From NCBI RefSeq assembly GCF_000455265.1, contig NZ_HG005140.1, positions 455,877 to 519,876 on the forward strand: DNA of 64,000 nucleotides. Direction: 5' to 3'. Positions 16,608 to 25,322 of the stretch are shown one piece after another (position 1 is the first letter of the stretch; each line of letters opens with the position of its first letter). The notes beneath the pieces are model-generated. The model saw only the letters and a program-made list of their open reading frames with translations. It was not told the origin of the DNA and did not search any database. A program made the translations under genes and the position numbers. The stretch is from Paenibacillus antibioticophila (GTDB lineage Bacteria > Bacillota > Bacilli > Paenibacillales > Paenibacillaceae).

Positions 16608-17666
16608 TTAGCCAACGGTCGAGACCACATTCCCTTCCTGATCCTTGATATAAGTTTTCACGATTTGAATAATTAACCCGTCATAAGAGGATAACTCGAT
16701 GGCACCTTCTTTGGCTTGCAGCTTCTGGGACAGCTCAGCGGAGATCTCCGGACTCAGATACAATCGGACAATCTCCTCACCCTTTTCGTAAGAGGTTGCT
16801 TCTGCAGACTCCAGAATGATCTGGCAATCGCGGCTGGCCAGGGTCAAGTCCTTGCCCTTTAGCAGCCGTCCCCGCAGCAGCTTGCCCACTGTCTCAGCCT
16901 GCTTGGCTCCCAGGGTCAGCTTGGCTGGCGTCTTGCCGAATAACTTCTTCTTGCCAGGCTCAAAGGCCAGTTGGTCGACAAACAGGAATCCCGTATTGGA
17001 TCCATCTCGCTCAATCCCTTGCTCTACAGCCTCGGCAATAGCAGGAATTTGCAGCATGGAGTCCCGCGACAAATCGGTGATATACCCCGGAATGACGGAT
17101 TGTCCCGCTTCCAGCAGACCTGTGGTACTCCAGGTTTTCATCGCCTCAAGCTCATCCCCAGAAATACCGATCATCTGCAGAAATTCCACTCTGCCGTGGG
17201 GAGTATGTATAGCCGGTAGCTCAGGGTCTTCTGTGAAAGCCAACGCCGTCAACAGCGTGTCCGCTCCCAGGCAGATAGGCCCATTGGCATCCATGTAGTC
17301 GCCGTCCGCAAAGATATTTCCACTGTTAAAGACGTAACGTCCCATATTTTGCAGCAGATTCAGCGCCCACATCGGAGGCTGGTCCTCATCTTCTTGCCGG
17401 GCAACACGAAAGGTAAGCTCAAATCCATAGCCGCTGTAAGCCGTATCCTCGGATTCCTTGTCATACAGCTCAGAGAAGCCAAAAGTGACGATATGCCAAT
17501 GCGGAACCGGATGGGTGGCTTTGTACGCGCTAAGACCGTCCAGCGGGTCATTTCCTCCAAGCTGATAGGGAAGTGAAGTGCCGTAATGCTTAGGCTCCTG
17601 TTCCCCATATAGACGCTTCATCTGCTCCTCGATCGCGTCCCAACCAACTGCAACATCCTCGCTCAT
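16608..17666 (-). CDS. Suppressor-of-fused (SUFU) domain protein
   Basis: The 352-residue soluble protein resembles bacterial proteins with the suppressor-of-fused domain. 'VPHWHIVTFGFSELYDKE' and 'YSGYGFELTFRVA' (about residues 60-95) and 'NLLQNMGRYVFNSGNIF' are the recognisable blocks. The C-terminal third has no recognised motif. In bacteria the family is of unknown function and is often found near immunity genes; nothing here shows a toxin partner. The ATG at 17666 is preceded by GGAGGG at good spacing; the longer TTG start would place that site inside the gene. The gene appears to stand alone, about 200 bp from the ABC exporter end and convergent with nspC. Confidence 0.8.
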   Translation of the reverse strand: MSEDVAVGWDAIEEQMKRLYGEQEPKHYGTSLPYQLGGNDPLDGLSAYKATHPVPHWHIVTFGFSELYDKESEDTAYSGYGFELTFRVARQEDEDQPPMWALNLLQNMGRYVFNSGNIFADGDYMDANGPICLGADTLLTALAFTEDPELPAIHTPHGRVEFLQMIGISGDELEAMKTWSTTGLLEAGQSVIPGYITDLSRDSMLQIPAIAEAVEQGIERDGSNTGFLFVDQLAFEPGKKKLFGKTPAKLTLGAKQAETVGKLLRGRLLKGKDLTLASRDCQIILESAEATSYEKGEEIVRLYLSPEISAELSQKLQAKEGAIELSSYDGLIIQIVKTYIKDQEGNVVSTVG

Positions 17667-17780
17667 GTAATCCCTCCACAATCTCTTGTCTTATTTCATT
17701 CAGTATAAGTCTTCCATAGATTTACATTCAACTCTATAGCCCTATCGGATGAGAAAAGGATTCCTTTGTCCTAGCTTAAA

Positions 17781-17825
17781 TAGACCCATTGGCATAAATA
17801 CTCGAGTGAGCCAATGGGTCTATGA
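17781..17825 (-). terminator. Terminator-like perfect hairpin after the ABC exporter
   Basis: A perfect 13-bp stem (TAGACCCATTGGC/GCCAATGGGTCTA) lies about 50 bp past the exporter stop. The following T-tract on the minus strand is weak (TATTTAAG). Confidence 0.6.
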
Positions 17826-17875
17826 GATGTTAGGAAATGAAGTTGTACCGGTAAGCAAAAGAAAACGAACCCGGT

Positions 17876-19591
17876 CTAGCTGCCAAATTGCGCCTGATGC
17901 AAACGGCTGTAGACGCCGCCTGCCGTCACAAGCTCCTGATGTCTTCCCTGCTCTGCAATGCCCTCGGCGGTAACGACCACAATCCGGTCGGCCTCCTTGA
18001 TCGTCGCAAGACGATGGGCAATGATCAGCGTTGTCCGGCCTTGCGACAGCTCCATCAAGGACTGCTGGATGGCCTGCTCCGTCTCGGTGTCAAGTGCGGA
18101 GGTCGCCTCGTCAAGGATGAGAATGGGCGGATTCTTCAGGAACATCCGGGCAATGGCAAGACGCTGCTTCTGTCCTCCGGACAGCTTCACGCCCCGTTCC
18201 CCGATCACCGTATCCATGCCTTGCTCCAGCGTGCGGATGAACTCATCCAGATGTGCGCGCCTTGCGGCCTCCCACACCTCTTCCTCCGAAGCTCCCAGCT
18301 TGCCGTACAGGATGTTCTCGCGAATGGTCCCGGAGAACAGAAATACATCCTGCTGTACAATCCCGATCTGACTGCGCAGCGAGTCTTGTGTTACCTGACG
18401 AATATCGACACCATCAATGGTAATCGCTCCGCTCTCCACCTCATAGAATCGGGGCAGCAGACTGCACAGTGTTGTCTTCCCGGCGCCGGACGGCCCGACG
18501 AAGGCAATCGTTTCGCCCTTGCGAATGGTCAGGCTCACCCCGTTCAGCACCTTCTGATCTTCATCGTATCCGAAGGTAACCTGCTCATAACGGATCTCCC
18601 GCTCGAACGGCTTCATCTCCCCAGCACCCGGGGTATCCTCTACATCCGGTTCCATATCGAGCAATTCCGTATACCGTTTAAATCCGGCAAAGCCTTGTGG
18701 ATAGCTCTCCACAATGGCATTGATCTTCTCTATCGGACGGAAGAAGACGTTGGTCAGCAAGAGAAAGCCAACGAATTCGCCGTAGGAGAGCTGGTCCTGA
18801 ATCACGAACCAGGTGCCACAGACCATAACGAATACTGTCACGAACCGCATCATCACATAGCTGATGGAACCGTTGCGGGCAATCAGCTTGTAGGAAGCCA
18901 GCTTTGTGAGGCGAAACCGATTGTTGTTCACAGCGAACTGAGCTTCCTCATGAGCCTCATTCGAGAATGCCTTCACTACGCGGATACCTCCGACGTTATC
19001 CTCAATGCGAGCATTGAAATCGCCGATATCGCTGAATAGCTGATGAATGGCCTTGGTCATTTTCTGATTGAAATAGATGACAACCCACAGAATGGCCGGA
19101 ACGACAACAAAGGTCAGTAAGGCGAGCTGCCAGTTAATAGATAACATTAATGCAAAAGAACCCGCCAGTGTCATCACTGCAATGAACAAATCCTCCGGTC
19201 CGTGATGCGCCATCTCGCCGATCATGTTCATATCATTGGTCAGACGTCCGATCAGGTGGCCCGTCTTCGTATTGTCAAAGAAACGGAATGACAGCTTCTG
19301 AATATGGGCAAACAGCTTATGGCGCATATCAGTCTCGATATTAATTCCCAGCATATGGCCCCAATAGTTGACCACATAAGTTAGTATGGCGCTTAAGGCA
19401 TACAGCACGATCAGGCCGATTGAGGCCCAGACGACAATGTCCCATTTCCCCCCTGGCAGCAAATCATCAACGAACATATTAACTGCCATCGGGAAGGCGA
19501 GTTCCAGCAAACCGGCGATAATGGCACAGCCAAAATCGAGGAGAAACAACCATTTGTAGGGCTGGTAATAGGCAAAAAATCTGCGGATCAA
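17876..19591 (-). CDS. ABC exporter, fused permease and ATPase
   Basis: The 571-residue protein is a B-family half-exporter. Six membrane helices fill residues 1-310, with coupling-helix text 'FFDNTKTGHLIGRLTNDMN'. They are followed by an ATPase with Walker A 'GPSGAGKTT' (about residue 370), signature 'LSGGQKQRLAIAR', Walker B 'ILILDEATSALD' and the His-loop 'IIAHRLATI'. It probably works as a homodimer. It begins 49 bp after the iron-binding lipoprotein stop in the same direction with no obvious terminator between, so it may be co-transcribed with the iron importer under Fur control. Export of a siderophore or metal chelate is therefore possible, but sequence alone does not fix the substrate. 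Confidence 0.92.
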   Translation of the reverse strand: MIRRFFAYYQPYKWLFLLDFGCAIIAGLLELAFPMAVNMFVDDLLPGGKWDIVVWASIGLIVLYALSAILTYVVNYWGHMLGINIETDMRHKLFAHIQKLSFRFFDNTKTGHLIGRLTNDMNMIGEMAHHGPEDLFIAVMTLAGSFALMLSINWQLALLTFVVVPAILWVVIYFNQKMTKAIHQLFSDIGDFNARIEDNVGGIRVVKAFSNEAHEEAQFAVNNNRFRLTKLASYKLIARNGSISYVMMRFVTVFVMVCGTWFVIQDQLSYGEFVGFLLLTNVFFRPIEKINAIVESYPQGFAGFKRYTELLDMEPDVEDTPGAGEMKPFEREIRYEQVTFGYDEDQKVLNGVSLTIRKGETIAFVGPSGAGKTTLCSLLPRFYEVESGAITIDGVDIRQVTQDSLRSQIGIVQQDVFLFSGTIRENILYGKLGASEEEVWEAARRAHLDEFIRTLEQGMDTVIGERGVKLSGGQKQRLAIARMFLKNPPILILDEATSALDTETEQAIQQSLMELSQGRTTLIIAHRLATIKEADRIVVVTAEGIAEQGRHQELVTAGGVYSRLHQAQFGS

Positions 19592-19640
19592 CGGATATAC
19601 AACCCCTTTCGGCGTTTCCGCCCCTCTAGCTCATGTATTT

Positions 19641-20696
19641 TTATTTAAACAAATCCGGGTACATCTCACGGGCCAGCTTCTCCATCCCGTCAATCGTGTT
19701 GTAGCTGTATCCGAACATATAGTTGTAATCCACCGCAAAAATCTGCTTATTCTTGATCGCTTTCATGCTAGAGAGCTTCGGATTACTGTAGAGCGCATCC
19801 TTGAGCACCTGGGCGCCTGTACTGTCATCGCCCGTCCAGTCCGGAATAATCAATACGTCAGGGTCGGCATCAATGAGACTTTCCACAGTGACCTCTCCAG
19901 GGGTATCCTTGAAGATATTATCCAGCTTGACCATATTGAACGAGTCATTAAAGAAGGTCTCCTTCTGGGCTGCATATACATAAACCTCATTCGGATCGCT
20001 CATATGCAAATAAGCAAACGTCTTCTGCTCTGTAATACTGGACAAGCGGGAGGCAATCTCCTCCTGACGGTCCTTCAATTGCTTGGCAAAAGCAGCGGCC
20101 TTGTCCTCCACATCGAATATTTTTCCGAGGTTTTCGATATCCTTATATATTGAAGCATAACTTCCCCCGGTTACCGATGATTCCCATACATACGTCTTGA
20201 CGCCGATCTCATTCAAGGAATCTACCGTTCCTACGCCCCAGTCGGCATTATCGAACAGTCCGCCCCGGCCGTAGACCAAATCCGGGTTCGTCCCCAAAGT
20301 GACTTCCTTGCCAACATATTCATCCGCGAGAATGTTCAGCTTGCTATATTCCTCTTCCACCGTCGTGTCAGGAGCTCCAAAGTTTGCCCCGACTCCAACA
20401 ATTTTGTCGCCCAGTCCCAGATGCAACAGCAACTCGGCTGCCGGTCTTGTGTTCGCCATGACGCGTTCAGGAGCTTTGTCGAATACCTGCTCCTTCGGTT
20501 CCCACTCTGTACCCCCCTCGGCCTTGGCAAAGTTCTGGATGGTGATCGGATATTTACTGGCCTCCGGGGCCGGTGTCTCCGATTGTTGTGTTCCGGTGGG
20601 TTCAGCCGTATTACCACAAGCACTCAACGCTAAAGCCAGTGTTAATGCAGCGCTCACCATGACAAATCTATTTTTCATCGCTGATTTTCTCTTCAT
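19641..20696 (-). CDS. Iron-chelate (siderophore-type) binding lipoprotein
   Basis: The 351-residue protein is a FecB/FepB-type binding protein of an iron-complex ABC importer. It has a signal peptide with lipobox 'LSAC' (Cys27). The two-lobed domain includes 'APERVMANTRPAAELLLHLGLGDKIVGVG' in the first lobe and 'SLIDADPDVLIIPDW' in the second. It should sit on the outer face of the membrane and deliver the chelate to the FecCD permease encoded upstream. The ATG follows GGGGGAG. It is third in the operon, 50 bp after the ATPase. The ligand is not predictable; vitamin B12 binders belong to the same fold, but the Fur box favours iron. Confidence 0.88.
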   Translation of the reverse strand: MKRKSAMKNRFVMVSAALTLALALSACGNTAEPTGTQQSETPAPEASKYPITIQNFAKAEGGTEWEPKEQVFDKAPERVMANTRPAAELLLHLGLGDKIVGVGANFGAPDTTVEEEYSKLNILADEYVGKEVTLGTNPDLVYGRGGLFDNADWGVGTVDSLNEIGVKTYVWESSVTGGSYASIYKDIENLGKIFDVEDKAAAFAKQLKDRQEEIASRLSSITEQKTFAYLHMSDPNEVYVYAAQKETFFNDSFNMVKLDNIFKDTPGEVTVESLIDADPDVLIIPDWTGDDSTGAQVLKDALYSNPKLSSMKAIKNKQIFAVDYNYMFGYSYNTIDGMEKLAREMYPDLFK

Positions 20697-20746
20697 ATTG
20701 AAGTTTCTCCCCCTTAAAATGTTCCGTAGTGTTCTTAAAATATTCT

Positions 20747-21508
20747 TTAGATGCCATAAGCAAAACCCAGTCCATGTGTGACCGGATTAATATAGGTTTG
20801 GCATTTGACTTGATACAACGATTCGATGGTCTCCGGCGTCAATACCTGCTCAGGTGTTCCGTGGGCATAGATTTCCCCCTGCTTGACGGCATAAATGTAG
20901 TCGCAGTAATACGCGGCCATCTCCAGGTCGTGCAGGGCGGCCAGCACGCCGATATTCAGTTCCTTGACACAGGATAGAATCTCTAGCTGATAGCGGATAT
21001 CCAGGTGATTCGTGGGCTCGTCCAGAACCATGAATTGCGGCTGCTGGGCAATCGTTCTGGCCAAGATCACCCGCTGCTTCTCACCGCCGGATAGGGACAA
21101 ATAACTGCGATCCTTGTAATGGAGCAAATTCGTTCTGGCGAGCGCATCCTCCACAATGTCATAGTCTTCTTGTTTATCCGACTCTAGCAGCTTCTTATGG
21201 GGGGTGCGTCCCAGCATCACCATCTGGTGTACACTCAGATCAAAATTCATTTCATTGAATTGCCCCACGACGCCCAAGCGGCGGGACACCTTTTTCTCCG
21301 TGGTGTTCAGAATATCCATGTCGCCTAGATGGACTGTGCCGCTCTGGGGAACGATACTCTTGTAAATGCTCTTGAGCAGCGTTGATTTCCCGCAACCATT
21401 TGGCCCGATCAGGCCTACGAACTGACGCTTCTTCACCAGAATCGAGACGTTTCTCACAATCTCTTTCTTGCCGATACTGACGCCCATTCCTTGCGCGCTC
21501 AATTCCAT
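20747..21508 (-). CDS. Iron-chelate ABC importer ATPase (FecE/FhuC type)
   Basis: The 253-residue ATPase has Walker A 'GPNGCGKST' (about residue 36), a Q-loop in 'GVVGQFNE', signature 'LSGGEKQRVILAR' and Walker B 'FMVLDEPTNHLD', the pattern of iron-siderophore and B12 importers. It energises the FecCD permease encoded just upstream; 4 bp separate the two genes. It should be a peripheral membrane protein working as a homodimer. The Fur-box-like site at the head of the operon suggests induction under iron starvation. Confidence 0.92.
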   Translation of the reverse strand: MELSAQGMGVSIGKKEIVRNVSILVKKRQFVGLIGPNGCGKSTLLKSIYKSIVPQSGTVHLGDMDILNTTEKKVSRRLGVVGQFNEMNFDLSVHQMVMLGRTPHKKLLESDKQEDYDIVEDALARTNLLHYKDRSYLSLSGGEKQRVILARTIAQQPQFMVLDEPTNHLDIRYQLEILSCVKELNIGVLAALHDLEMAAYYCDYIYAVKQGEIYAHGTPEQVLTPETIESLYQVKCQTYINPVTHGLGFAYGI

Positions 21509-21512
21509 TTAT

Positions 21513-22592
21513 TTAGCCTCCGAAATTGTAGCCTTTTTTCACAATCATATAAATAAATAGCGGTGAACCTATTACCGATGTAATGATTCCGATAGGCAAC
21601 TCCACATTAGTGATCAGCGTTCTGGACAAAATATCGGACCAGATCAGGAACAACCCGCCAAGCAATAACGTGCCTGGCATAAGACGCTTGTGATCCGCGC
21701 CGAACATCCCCCGAGAAATATGGGGCACAATCAAGCCTACAAAGCCGATCATTCCGGCATAAGCAACCATCGTTCCTGTGATCAGGGCCGTTACGATCAT
21801 ATACAGCTTGCGATAGACGCTAAGGTTGATGCCAAGCGTAATGGCGGACTCATCGCCCACTAACATGGTGTTGAGCACCCGATGCTGGAACAGGAATACC
21901 AGGCAGCCCACTAGAACGATTACTGCCAGCACGGGAGCTTTCTGCCAGCTTGCTGACGCCAGACTACCCATGGACCAGAAGGTCACTGTTTTGATCCCCT
22001 CGGCGTTATTCGCAAAATAGATAATCAGGCTTGAGAAGGAACTGCACAATGCTCCAATGACAACCCCCGACAAGACCAGCTTCACCGAGGTTGCCTTGCC
22101 GCCGATACTTGACAGCACCAGTACGGCTACTGAGGTGATCATCGCGCCGGCGAAGGCTCCGAATGCAACACCTAGTTGCGCCAGCATTGCGCCGCTGCCG
22201 AACCCGATCAGGATGGCAAAAGTAGCTCCTAGCGAAGCCCCTGACGAAATCCCGAGAATATAAGGATCGGCAAGCGGATTTTGAACAATCGCCTGCATGA
22301 TCGCTCCACACAAAGACAACCCCATGCCTATGAGTAAGGCGAACAAGACACGGGGCATTCTCACTTGCATAATAATGTTCAAGTAAGACTCGTTATCGAT
22401 CCGGTCAATCGAACCCAGATAACCGTGGGTTAGCGTATGCAGCATGATGTTCATAGATTGCGTGAACGGAATATGTACCTGCCCGATTGAGACGGAGAAT
22501 ACGGCGGATACCATAATCGACCCGATCAAACCACAAATGATCGTATAATAAAGACGACCTTTCTCTCTTTTTTTGGCGTCAATCACACTCAA
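21513..22592 (-). CDS. Iron-chelate ABC importer permease (FecCD family)
   Basis: The protein has about ten membrane helices in 359 residues and the FecCD hallmarks 'MRMPRVLFALLIGMGLSLCGAIMQAIVQNPLADPYILGISSG'-like blocks (R-x-P-R and NPLA-P segments) and 'GFVGLIVPH' near residue 270. As a homodimer it would form the channel for a ferric chelate. I place the start at the TTG at 22592 because GGAGGTGA lies just upstream; the frame extends 12 codons further to 22628 but would cover that ribosome binding site. It is the first gene after a consensus promoter and Fur-box-like site. Confidence 0.9.
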   Translation of the reverse strand: MSVIDAKKREKGRLYYTIICGLIGSIMVSAVFSVSIGQVHIPFTQSMNIMLHTLTHGYLGSIDRIDNESYLNIIMQVRMPRVLFALLIGMGLSLCGAIMQAIVQNPLADPYILGISSGASLGATFAILIGFGSGAMLAQLGVAFGAFAGAMITSVAVLVLSSIGGKATSVKLVLSGVVIGALCSSFSSLIIYFANNAEGIKTVTFWSMGSLASASWQKAPVLAVIVLVGCLVFLFQHRVLNTMLVGDESAITLGINLSVYRKLYMIVTALITGTMVAYAGMIGFVGLIVPHISRGMFGADHKRLMPGTLLLGGLFLIWSDILSRTLITNVELPIGIITSVIGSPLFIYMIVKKGYNFGG

Positions 22593-22645
22593 AAATTCAC
22601 CTCCCTGTCCTTCCTCTATCAGCGACAAATGTCAATGATAAATAT

Positions 22646-22670
22646 AAATGATAACGATTATCATTATCAT
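22646..22670. promoter_or_regulatory. Fur box upstream of the first iron-chelate importer
   Basis: TGATAACGATTATCATTATCA closely matches the Fur consensus of GATAAT hexamers. It lies immediately downstream of the -10 box of the minus-strand promoter, where bound Fur would block transcription when iron is plentiful. Confidence 0.8.
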
Positions 22671-22697
22671 ACTACACGATCCCTATCAGCATTTCAA
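22669..22697 (-). promoter_or_regulatory. Promoter of the first iron-chelate importer operon
   Basis: On the minus strand TTGAAA (22692-22697) and TAGTAT (22669-22674) are spaced by 17 bp. The Fur box begins at the -10. Confidence 0.65.
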
Positions 22698-22705
22698 TCC
22701 TTTAC

Positions 22706-22754
22706 TATGCAAAAACTCCCCAACCCAGCTTCTTTGCTGAGGAGGGGAGCTTCA
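22706..22754 (-). terminator. Terminator of the ECF sigma factor operon
   Basis: On the minus strand CTCCCC and an inner CAGC pair with GCTG and GGGGAG, followed by TTTTT. It lies 25 bp after the stop of the zinc-ribbon membrane protein. Confidence 0.65.
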
Positions 22755-22778
22755 TTGTTTGCTTGTAAATGCTGTACT

Positions 22779-23531
22779 TTAGCGCCAATCCATATTCACT
22801 TTGCCTCTGGCCTCTTCGGCATACAGATGCAGCGTTATCCTGCCCGAATCGGGGAGGTCGCTTAAATCCCAAATATAAGGTGTGTCCAGCTCGTTCAGCA
22901 GGAGCCGCTTCTGCTCTTTGCCGTCCAGGGATATAACGGCTTCCACTGTCCCTTTTTTGATCTCGGTGTCCAGAGTGATCTGCTTTGACTCTCCCTGCTT
23001 GATTTTAATAGCCTGAACCTTTTCACCATTAAAATACCAGAAAGACAGCTTCCATACCCCCGGCCGCATCGTTTGCGTCTGTCCGATCGAAACATTCTTA
23101 GCCGCAAACATTTCGGGCTGAGCGGCATAGAGACTTCCGAAGACGACCCCAAGCACTAGCAGACTGGTTAAGATCATACCCACCATTGCGGCGATCAGCG
23201 GCTTCTTGCTGTGCTTCGCATCTGAAGGCACGGTCATACCCGGTTGAACTAAGGAAACGCCGCAATTCGAGCAGTAGTGTTTGCCCAATTCCGTCTGCCC
23301 TCCACATGAAGCACAAAGCGCTCGTTGCTGTTTGCGCCCAATCAGGAAGTAGAGCAGCAACCCTATCAAATTGGGCACTAGAATAACGATAATAGTCCAT
23401 ATTCCGGCATCAAGGCCGCGGGCCTTCGCATCCTGATACGTCCATATTCCCAAACAAGCTATAGATCCCAGTACCAACAGCAATGCTGCGCCAAGTCCGA
23501 TCCATATTTGATCATAACTCATCCACGACAT
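22779..23531 (-). CDS. Membrane protein with zinc ribbon, sigma-operon partner
   Basis: The 250-residue protein has two N-terminal membrane helices of the phospholipase-D-N-terminal-like type (residues 8-65, 'ILVPNLIGLLLYFLIGRK'). A two-CxxC zinc ribbon follows ('CASCGG...CSNCG', about 75-92), then a third membrane helix (about 115-140) and a C-terminal extracellular beta domain. It is the third gene of the sigma/anti-sigma operon. It overlaps the anti-sigma gene by 20 bp, and its ATG follows AAAGGAGCG inside that gene. Context suggests a sensor or target of the sigma factor; no catalytic function can be claimed. Confidence 0.75.
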   Translation of the reverse strand: MSWMSYDQIWIGLGAALLLVLGSIACLGIWTYQDAKARGLDAGIWTIIVILVPNLIGLLLYFLIGRKQQRALCASCGGQTELGKHYCSNCGVSLVQPGMTVPSDAKHSKKPLIAAMVGMILTSLLVLGVVFGSLYAAQPEMFAAKNVSIGQTQTMRPGVWKLSFWYFNGEKVQAIKIKQGESKQITLDTEIKKGTVEAVISLDGKEQKRLLLNELDTPYIWDLSDLPDSGRITLHLYAEEARGKVNMDWR

Positions 23532-23841
23532 AGATATTACGCTCCTTTCTGGTCCACAACCGGGCTGTTGCCGATAATGCCACCGAACAGAGGATGAGGC
23601 AGGCTCCAGCCGGAAGCGATAGCAAAGACAGCCAGGAATTTGGAAATATAAAATTCACTCCAGCGACCAGGGTGATAGTCTGCAATCCTCCGATCACAGT
23701 CGGAAGCCACCATGATATCTCCCACTTGGCGGGTTTCCGGCGAATTTGCTCTAGGAGAACCGCCTGAACGGCTGGAGGCGGAATTTCTTCTTCCGTCAGA
23801 GACATACGGAGTAATCCGTCTAACTTCTCGTCATCCGTCAT
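23512..23841 (-). CDS. Putative anti-sigma factor, small membrane protein
   Basis: The 109-residue protein has an acidic, charged N-terminal cytoplasmic part (residues 1-40, 'EKLDGLLRMSLTEEEIPPP'). Two membrane helices (about 47-65 and 70-92) and a short basic tail follow. Its start overlaps the end of the ECF sigma gene by 11 bp, the classic arrangement for a membrane anti-sigma factor that holds the sigma factor inactive. There is no HxxxCxxC zinc anti-sigma motif, so it is not of the ZAS class. The role is inferred from position and topology. Confidence 0.65.
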   Translation of the reverse strand: MTDDEKLDGLLRMSLTEEEIPPPAVQAVLLEQIRRKPAKWEISWWLPTVIGGLQTITLVAGVNFIFPNSWLSLLSLPAGACLILCSVALSATARLWTRKERNIYVVDEL

Positions 23842-24358
23842 AACCTGATTCCTCCAATCTCAATTTGAGCTTCTGACGCGCTTGATGCAACCTGCTCTTG
23901 ACGGTGCCTTGAGGAATGCGCAGCGCGCTCGAAATATCCTGAACAGACATGTCTCCCATGTAATAGAGCAGCACGGGTACTCGCAAGGCATCGGATAATT
24001 GCTGCACCGCCTCCCGAAGCTCAATCTGAGTTTGCTGCTGTTCTACCATTCTTTCCGTGGACTTCTCATCAGGCACTTCATTTACTTGGACATTGTTGTA
24101 GTGCAAGGGGACAATTCTTTGTCTGCGGGCAAATTTTCTCCGTTCATCGGACCACAGCCTGGTGGCTACCGACATCAGAAACCCGGCCGGATTATGGGAT
24201 AAATCCAGGGTCCCCTTCATATCAAGAATACGAAGATAGGTTTGCTGGTACAAATCATCCGCATCTCCTGGGGTAAAGGCCAGCCTTCGGCAGAAGGTGT
24301 ATAACCGGGTGCCATAATCATGTACCAGTTGTTCGACAACTTGCCTCTCTGTTGCCAC
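23831..24358 (-). CDS. ECF-type RNA polymerase sigma factor
   Basis: The 175-residue protein has ECF sigma architecture. Region 2 covers about residues 12-80 ('FCRRLAFTPGDADDLYQQTYLRIL', 'RLWSDERRKFARRQ'). Region 4 covers about 110-170, with the helix-turn-helix 'MSVQDISSALRIPQGTVKSRLHQARQKLKLRL'. Region 1.1 and 3 are absent, as expected. The start is the GTG at 24358, eight bases or so after GGGAGGGG; the GTG 6 codons earlier lies within that site. It leads an operon with a likely anti-sigma membrane protein. Such systems respond to envelope stress; the signal and regulon cannot be read here. Confidence 0.9.
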   Translation of the reverse strand: MATERQVVEQLVHDYGTRLYTFCRRLAFTPGDADDLYQQTYLRILDMKGTLDLSHNPAGFLMSVATRLWSDERRKFARRQRIVPLHYNNVQVNEVPDEKSTERMVEQQQTQIELREAVQQLSDALRVPVLLYYMGDMSVQDISSALRIPQGTVKSRLHQARQKLKLRLEESGYDG

Positions 24359-24456
24359 GCTCTCCCCTCCCTTCACTTATATATCCGCATGTGAATGAAT
24401 TCGGTTCTATCGTTCAATTATCTTTTTTTATAAAATAGGACAAACATATCTCAATT

Positions 24457-24514
24457 TAAAAAACCGAACTGACGAAATTCTATTTTAGAGTTTCGTCTCA
24501 TAGTTCGGTTTTTT
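24457..24514. terminator. Strong bidirectional terminator
   Basis: AAAAAACCGAACT pairs with AGTTCGGTTTTTT, and an inner GACGAAA pairs with TTTCGTC. It terminates the second iron operon 25 bp after its last gene and insulates the ECF sigma operon. Confidence 0.85.
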
Positions 24515-24539
24515 ACGGTTATCGCTTCAATTCCATCGG

Positions 24540-25322
24540 TCAAGAGGTTCGTTTAGGACAGGACGAGCAATAGTCCTCCTGTTTATCTGAGGTTACATAG
24601 TAGAAGCAACAGGTTTTGCGGACTCTTATGGGCTTCTCATAGCCGCTTCTTACCACCTTGGGACTGTTGAACTGCATCAGGGGGTTTCGCTTCTCGCCAA
24701 ACAGATGCGCCGGCGCGGCATGCAGCAAGTAATGATAGTCCTCCTCCAGCCGCTGCTTCTGCTCCAAAGTGGCTTCCTTCCCAAAATTTTTCTCATATAG
24801 CCAATAAACATAGATCGCTGTGTTCTCCCACAGGATAGATTTCGGCACCTTGGCAAGCTTGGCCAGAGCGCTCCATACCCGGGACAGGTTCCCGGCAAAC
24901 ATGCGTTCCAGCACCTCGTCGCGCCATTCCGCACGCCGCCCGGCAGCTGGCTCCGTCATTGTCCAATCCATCAGCCGCGCCTTGGGCAGCCATGCTCCGC
25001 CGAGATACACGGATTCGATCTCCCCGTTCTCCAGTTCCAGGTTGTACCCCTTGTTGAAATAGGATAGAGCATACAGATTGGCCGCGATCACTAAGTAGGC
25101 ATACCGTTTGGCGAACATCGATACCGCGGCAACCGATGAATCCGTCTCATAGATTTGACCTACCTTCTGAAGGTAAGCTTGGCTTTTGTCCGGGTCCAGC
25201 AAATCCGTAAACGGCAGACAATAGGTTCGATCCTCCGTCACCTCTTGGGTTAACCGATAGCTATCAGCCAGAACTTGATATTGCTCCGGCTGCAGCGAGT
25301 TGACCATAACGTGATTCTCCAT
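24540..25322 (-). CDS. FhuF-like ferric-siderophore reductase
   Basis: The 260-residue protein carries the C-terminal FhuF [2Fe-2S] motif: two adjacent Cys in 'TCCFYY', then 'CSSCPK' 12 residues later. The rest resembles FhuF-type reductases that release iron from imported ferric siderophores by reducing it in the cytoplasm. I chose the ATG at 25322, six bases after CAGGAG. It lies inside the 3' end of the ATPase gene, giving a 59-bp overlap; the longer frame to 25367 lacks a ribosome binding site. It is the last gene of the second Fur-controlled importer operon, which fits the predicted role well. Confidence 0.82.
   Translation of the reverse strand: MENHVMVNSLQPEQYQVLADSYRLTQEVTEDRTYCLPFTDLLDPDKSQAYLQKVGQIYETDSSVAAVSMFAKRYAYLVIAANLYALSYFNKGYNLELENGEIESVYLGGAWLPKARLMDWTMTEPAAGRRAEWRDEVLERMFAGNLSRVWSALAKLAKVPKSILWENTAIYVYWLYEKNFGKEATLEQKQRLEEDYHYLLHAAPAHLFGEKRNPLMQFNSPKVVRSGYEKPIRVRKTCCFYYVTSDKQEDYCSSCPKRTS

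Noticed and set aside
17888..19039. Plus-strand frame (383 codons) opposite the ABC exporter
   Set aside because: The exporter is certain on the other strand; this frame lacks a start signal and any recognisable domain.
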